A DNA stretch of 37,516 nt, taken from contig NZ_KB894226.1 in the NCBI RefSeq assembly GCF_000374405.1, positions 1 to 37,516 on the forward strand, given 5' to 3'. The DNA is from Riemerella columbina DSM 16469 (GTDB taxonomy: Bacteria > Bacteroidota > Bacteroidia > Flavobacteriales > Weeksellaceae). Positions within the stretch are counted from its first letter, which is position 1; each line of letters begins with the position of its first letter. Below are positions 35,347 through 37,516 of the stretch, piece after piece. Below the pieces are notes generated by a model. The model did no database searches. It had not been told where the DNA came from and saw only the letters and a program-made list of their open reading frames with translations. The position numbers and the translations under genes were made by a program.

Positions 35347-35376
35347 AATTCCACTATTCTTATGGTGGAATTTTTA
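35347..35376 (+). terminator. Terminator after the DUF3127 gene
   Basis: An 11-bp stem (AATTCCACTAT at 35347-35357 with 35362-35372, one G.T) with a 4-nt loop is followed by a T-run. The aat start codon lies just 4 nt after the T-run. Confidence 0.85.
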
Positions 35377-35379
35377 TTT

Positions 35380-36024
35380 ATGATTCTTTTAGATAAAAAT
35401 ACCATTGCATTTCCCAACCCGCTTCATTATGATAGTGTAGAGCAAGGGCTCATCGCCATAGGGGGTGACTTATCGCCTGAGCGGGTATTATTTGCCTATC
35501 AACATGGAATTTTCCCGTGGTTCAATGACGGAGAGGATATTCTCTGGTGGTGCCCAGACCCTAGATTCGTGCTTTTCCCAAAAGACTTAAAAGTGTTTAA
35601 GTCTATGAAAAAAATTATGCGGGACAATACATTTACCTTTAGTGAAAATCAGGATTTTGAACAAGTTATTCACGCTTGTGCCCATATTAACAGACCTGCA
35701 CAAGATGGCACTTGGATTACCAAAGAGATGATAAAAACCTATACCACACTTCACAATATGGGTTATGCCAAAAGTATTGAAGTTTATCAAGACGATGAAT
35801 TAGTCGGTGGGCTTTATGGTATGATGGTTAATGGTATTTTTTGTGGGGAGAGTATGTTTAGTAGAGTAAGTAACTCGTCCAAAGCGGGATTAATCTACTT
35901 TATCCAAAAACATCAAGCCACCTTAAAATTAATCGATTGCCAAATTCACTCAAATCATTTGGAAAGCCTTGGAGCTAAAATGATATCTAAAACAGAATTT
36001 TTATCTTATTTGGGGCTAAAATAA
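35380..36024 (+). CDS. aat: Leucyl/phenylalanyl-tRNA-protein transferase
   Basis: A 214-residue Aat enzyme that adds Leu or Phe to N-terminal Arg/Lys, marking proteins for ClpAP (N-degron). Motifs GLIAIGGDLSPERVLFAYQH, GIFPWFND, WWCPDPR and the central GGLYGMMVNGIFCGESMFSR are all present. Start at ATG 35380 (MILLDKNTIAFPNP); the ATG at 35362 lies inside the terminator stem. It begins straight after that terminator, so it may rely on read-through. Confidence 0.93.
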   Translation: MILLDKNTIAFPNPLHYDSVEQGLIAIGGDLSPERVLFAYQHGIFPWFNDGEDILWWCPDPRFVLFPKDLKVFKSMKKIMRDNTFTFSENQDFEQVIHACAHINRPAQDGTWITKEMIKTYTTLHNMGYAKSIEVYQDDELVGGLYGMMVNGIFCGESMFSRVSNSSKAGLIYFIQKHQATLKLIDCQIHSNHLESLGAKMISKTEFLSYLGLK

Positions 36025-36053
36025 AAGTCTGCTTATCAGTATGACAAACAGAC
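36023..36053 (-). terminator. Minus-strand hairpin terminator at the 3' end of aat
   Basis: An 8-bp stem (36027-36034 with 36046-36053, one G.T) is followed on the minus strand by TTTTATTTT. There is no T-run on the plus strand, so it ends leftward transcription. It lies about 35 nt after the minus-strand promoter at 36094-36124, with no ORF between. Confidence 0.55.
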
Positions 36054-36093
36054 CTTAGTAATAAATCTAATAAAAAGTAAAAATGAAAGGGTG

Positions 36094-36124
36094 CAAAGAT
36101 ACTATTTATAAAATTATTCCGCAA
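36094..36124 (-). promoter_or_regulatory. Consensus promoter TTG-N20-TATCTTTG facing aat
   Basis: On the minus strand TTG (36124-36122) and TATCTTTG (36101-36094) are 20 nt apart, one of the best matches in the window. The expected transcript starts near 36088 and meets a hairpin at 36053-36027, giving about 60 nt with no ORF. Confidence 0.6.
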
Positions 36125-36127
36125 ATT

Positions 36128-36148
36128 TTATTTCGAAATTTTTACTGG
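36128..36148 (-). pseudogene. Detached 3' tail of the interrupted integrase gene
   Basis: If the IS30 element and one copy of the TGG duplication are removed, the integrase frame reads on as P-V-K-I-S-K and stops at TAA (36130-36128). These 21 bases are the likely original 3' end, cut off by the insertion. The TGG at 36146-36148 is one copy of the duplication. A chance match cannot be excluded, since the tail is very short. Confidence 0.55.
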
Positions 36149-36175
36149 GTAGATTCAACTAGCCAATGCAACTTT
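36149..36175. repeat. IS30 inverted repeat, transposase 3' side
   Basis: A 27-bp end pairing imperfectly with 37239-37265. The inner 9 bases TGCAACTTT are identical. The transposase stop codon lies within it. Confidence 0.8.
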
Positions 36176-37127
36176 GATTATTTACAAATTTAAAAAACAA
36201 TTGAAAAGGTTTTTCATAATTAAGGTTTTTTCTTGGTCTTCGATTGATTTTGAATTGTATTTGTTTTATATTCATAGTGTTATCTTTATTTATGATATCT
36301 TCTTTTTTGTAATATTGTCTAATTAACTTATTCATGTTTTCTATTTGTCCCTTCTCCCAAGAACTATATGGGTGAGTAAAATAAATGTCTGCTCCTAAAG
36401 ATTTTGACACTTCTTTATGAGTAGAAAATTCCAACCCATTGTCCATAGTAATACTATGAACTACTGATTTATAAGGAAGTAAAGTATTTTTTATGGCTTC
36501 TGCTACTCCCTTAGCATTTTTCCCTTTAGGTAAATAACACATGAATAACATTTTGGACACTCTTTCAGTTAAGGTCAATATAAAGCCTTGATGATTTTTA
36601 CCACATATCAAATCTGCTTCCCAATGTCCAAATTCCTCTCTACGATTTACCTTCTCAGGGCGCTCTTCAATACTCACTCGCTCTTTAATACGCTCTTTAG
36701 AGTTACCTACAGGGCGTTTACGGTGTTTTAAGCGATGTCTTAGATATTGATATAAAACCCCTCCATTTTTCTTATTTTCTCGAATATATTGATAGATACG
36801 CTCTACACTTACCATTTCTATTTGATGTTTTTTACAATAGCCGTGAATCTGTTCTGGTGACCATTGTTCTTGTTCTAAATACGAACGGACTCTTTGTTCT
36901 ATGGTTTTGGTAAAAACTCTATTGGAACAAAAACGTTCTTTGCGTATTTCAGCATATTGTTGTGCTTGCGTAGGATTGTACTTACCTGTTTTTGTGGCAT
37001 TACGCTTGAGTTCCCTACTGATGGTACTTTTATGAACTCCTAATTCTTTGGCAATTTCACTTTGACTAAAACCTCTTTTATGTAAAGCAGAAATTACATA
37101 TCTTTGGCTCTGGGTTAAATGTTTCAT
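36159..37127 (-). CDS. IS30-family transposase
   Basis: A 322-residue transposase starting at ATG 37127 (MKHLTQSQRYVI); ATG 37163 is possible. The N-terminal HTH is FSQSEIAKELGVHKSTISRE (residues 20-39), and the DDE residues are Asp172 (HWEADLI), Asp229 (TMDNGLEF) and Glu263 (WEKGQIENMN), with the D-33-E spacing typical of IS30. The last five codons and the stop lie inside the left inverted repeat. All catalytic residues are present, so it may be active. Confidence 0.95.
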   Translation of the reverse strand: MKHLTQSQRYVISALHKRGFSQSEIAKELGVHKSTISRELKRNATKTGKYNPTQAQQYAEIRKERFCSNRVFTKTIEQRVRSYLEQEQWSPEQIHGYCKKHQIEMVSVERIYQYIRENKKNGGVLYQYLRHRLKHRKRPVGNSKERIKERVSIEERPEKVNRREEFGHWEADLICGKNHQGFILTLTERVSKMLFMCYLPKGKNAKGVAEAIKNTLLPYKSVVHSITMDNGLEFSTHKEVSKSLGADIYFTHPYSSWEKGQIENMNKLIRQYYKKEDIINKDNTMNIKQIQFKINRRPRKNLNYEKPFQLFFKFVNNQSCIG

Positions 37128-37226
37128 ATTACAACTTTTTGGTCGAAGGACTAATATATACATTTTACCTTTCAGAAATAAAGGGAAGAAAGTTTTTTCT
37201 TCTCTTTACTCTGATAAATTATACTA

Positions 37227-37516
37227 TCAACCCTTCAAAAAGTTGCAGTTACTAATGGAACTTAATGGTTTTAATTCGAACCACTTTTCGATGGCTTGTA
37301 TCGGAGTTTTAACCTTAAGTTCCTTCCTAAGTGAACCGTGTCTTCTGTAGAGGTTGTAGTAGGAGAAGAATTGAGCAAAATCTTGATATAATTCAGATAC
37401 ATTTAGATATTGATTTTTAAGAATCGTATGGTTTTTAATAGTTTCGTTTACTCTTTTTACCATTCCATTAGTCTTAGGTGGGGCAGGTTTGGTAAGGCGA
37501 TGTTCGATGTCATTTT
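37227..37516 (-). pseudogene. IS481-like DDE integrase, C-terminal part, interrupted by IS30
   Basis: The frame enters from the right edge and includes HRLTKPAPPKTNGMVKRVNE, the last DDE-type catalytic region (normally a Glu after TNG.VER; here Lys precedes Arg: MVKRVNE), followed by FFSYYNLYRRHGSLRKELKV. This is typical of IS481/IS3-like rve integrases. The native frame breaks at 37266-37268 (Pro), after which 12 foreign residues from the IS30 end run to a stop at 37227. The 5' part is outside the window. Confidence 0.8.
37239..37265. repeat. IS30 inverted repeat, transposase 5' side
   Basis: Reverse complement begins TTAAGTTCCATTAGTAAC and ends TGCAACTTT, matching about 20 of 27 positions of the other end. 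It is translated as the last residues of the interrupted integrase frame. Confidence 0.8.

Larger units (their letters stand above)
36149..37265 (-). mobile_element. Complete IS30-family element
   Basis: A 1117-bp element. Imperfect 27-bp inverted repeats lie at 36149-36175 and 37239-37265; both end inward with TGCAACTTT, and the outer part of the left one (GTAGATTCAACTAGCCAATG) resembles the E. coli IS30 end. A 3-bp direct repeat TGG flanks it (36146-36148 and 37266-37268), as IS30-type insertion makes. It carries one transposase gene and looks intact. Confidence 0.85.

Noticed and set aside
35362-35379. Earlier ATG for aat
   Set aside because: It sits in the terminator hairpin of the previous gene, and the conserved Aat start is at 35380.
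36027-36053. aat terminator on the plus strand
   Set aside because: The hairpin has a T-run only on the minus strand; downstream on the plus strand there is none.

Overview
The window is about 37.5 kb of AT-rich, gene-dense DNA from a member of Bacteroidota, most likely a flavobacterium of the Weeksellaceae (Riemerella/Chryseobacterium-like) type; the genus is not certain. The evidence is the set of Bacteroidota promoters (-33 TTG, -7 TAnnTTTG), homologues of the type IX secretion proteins PorG and PorD, a DUF3127 and a DUF4296 protein, a BamA-Skp-Skp operon led by uppS, and A-rich leaders instead of Shine-Dalgarno sites. Almost everything is chromosomal housekeeping DNA; only the two ends hold mobile DNA.

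Layout. 1-132: tail of an IS5-like transposase. 197-2359: an Ala-rich small lipoprotein, then on the opposite strand a membrane protein with an HTH-like cytoplasmic N-terminus plus a lipoprotein, both of unknown function. 2311-4367 (minus): U32 hydroxylase/peptidase-family protein, single-cluster ferredoxin and 5-formyl-THF cyclo-ligase in one operon. 4603-6348: aspS. 6403-13814 (minus): porG-like, uppS, bamA, two skp/ompH genes, a terminator, then a thioesterase, rmlD and a secreted unknown. 13912-17384 (minus): LUD protein, cdsA, psd and a DUF389 membrane protein. 17481-19897 (minus): rsfS-ftsH. 19978-28785 (plus): birA, rnr, murB, then a six-gene run of glycosyltransferase, DUF4296 lipoprotein, tgt, lptF/G, an SDR-like protein and a YkgJ-like cysteine-cluster protein. 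28782-29663 (minus): a JmjC-like cupin. 29848-33554 (plus): prfA, a stand-alone RapZ C-terminal domain, porD, lysA. 33595-34795 (minus): terC and a tRNA cluster Leu(UAG)-Gly(GCC)-Leu(UAA). 34948-36024 (plus): DUF3127 OB-fold protein and aat. 36128-37516: a DDE integrase (IS481-like) gene interrupted near its 3' end by a complete IS30-family element.

How the genes relate. Envelope biogenesis dominates: BamA, Skp, PorG and PorD (outer membrane and T9SS), UppS and MurB (peptidoglycan), CdsA and Psd (phospholipid), LptF/G (LPS export), FtsH (membrane proteolysis). Translation is the second theme: AspRS, RF1, RsfS, Tgt, a U32 RNA-hydroxylase-like protein, Aat and three tRNAs.

Best leads for follow-up are the HTH-like/transmembrane/periplasmic protein paired with a lipoprotein, the U32-ferredoxin pairing, a Tgt that has lost all three zinc cysteines, a DUF3127 protein with an SSB-like acidic tip, a promoter-terminator unit of about 60 nt without an ORF next to the IS, and the IS-in-IS junction. 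No CRISPR array, prophage, replication origin or defence island was seen.
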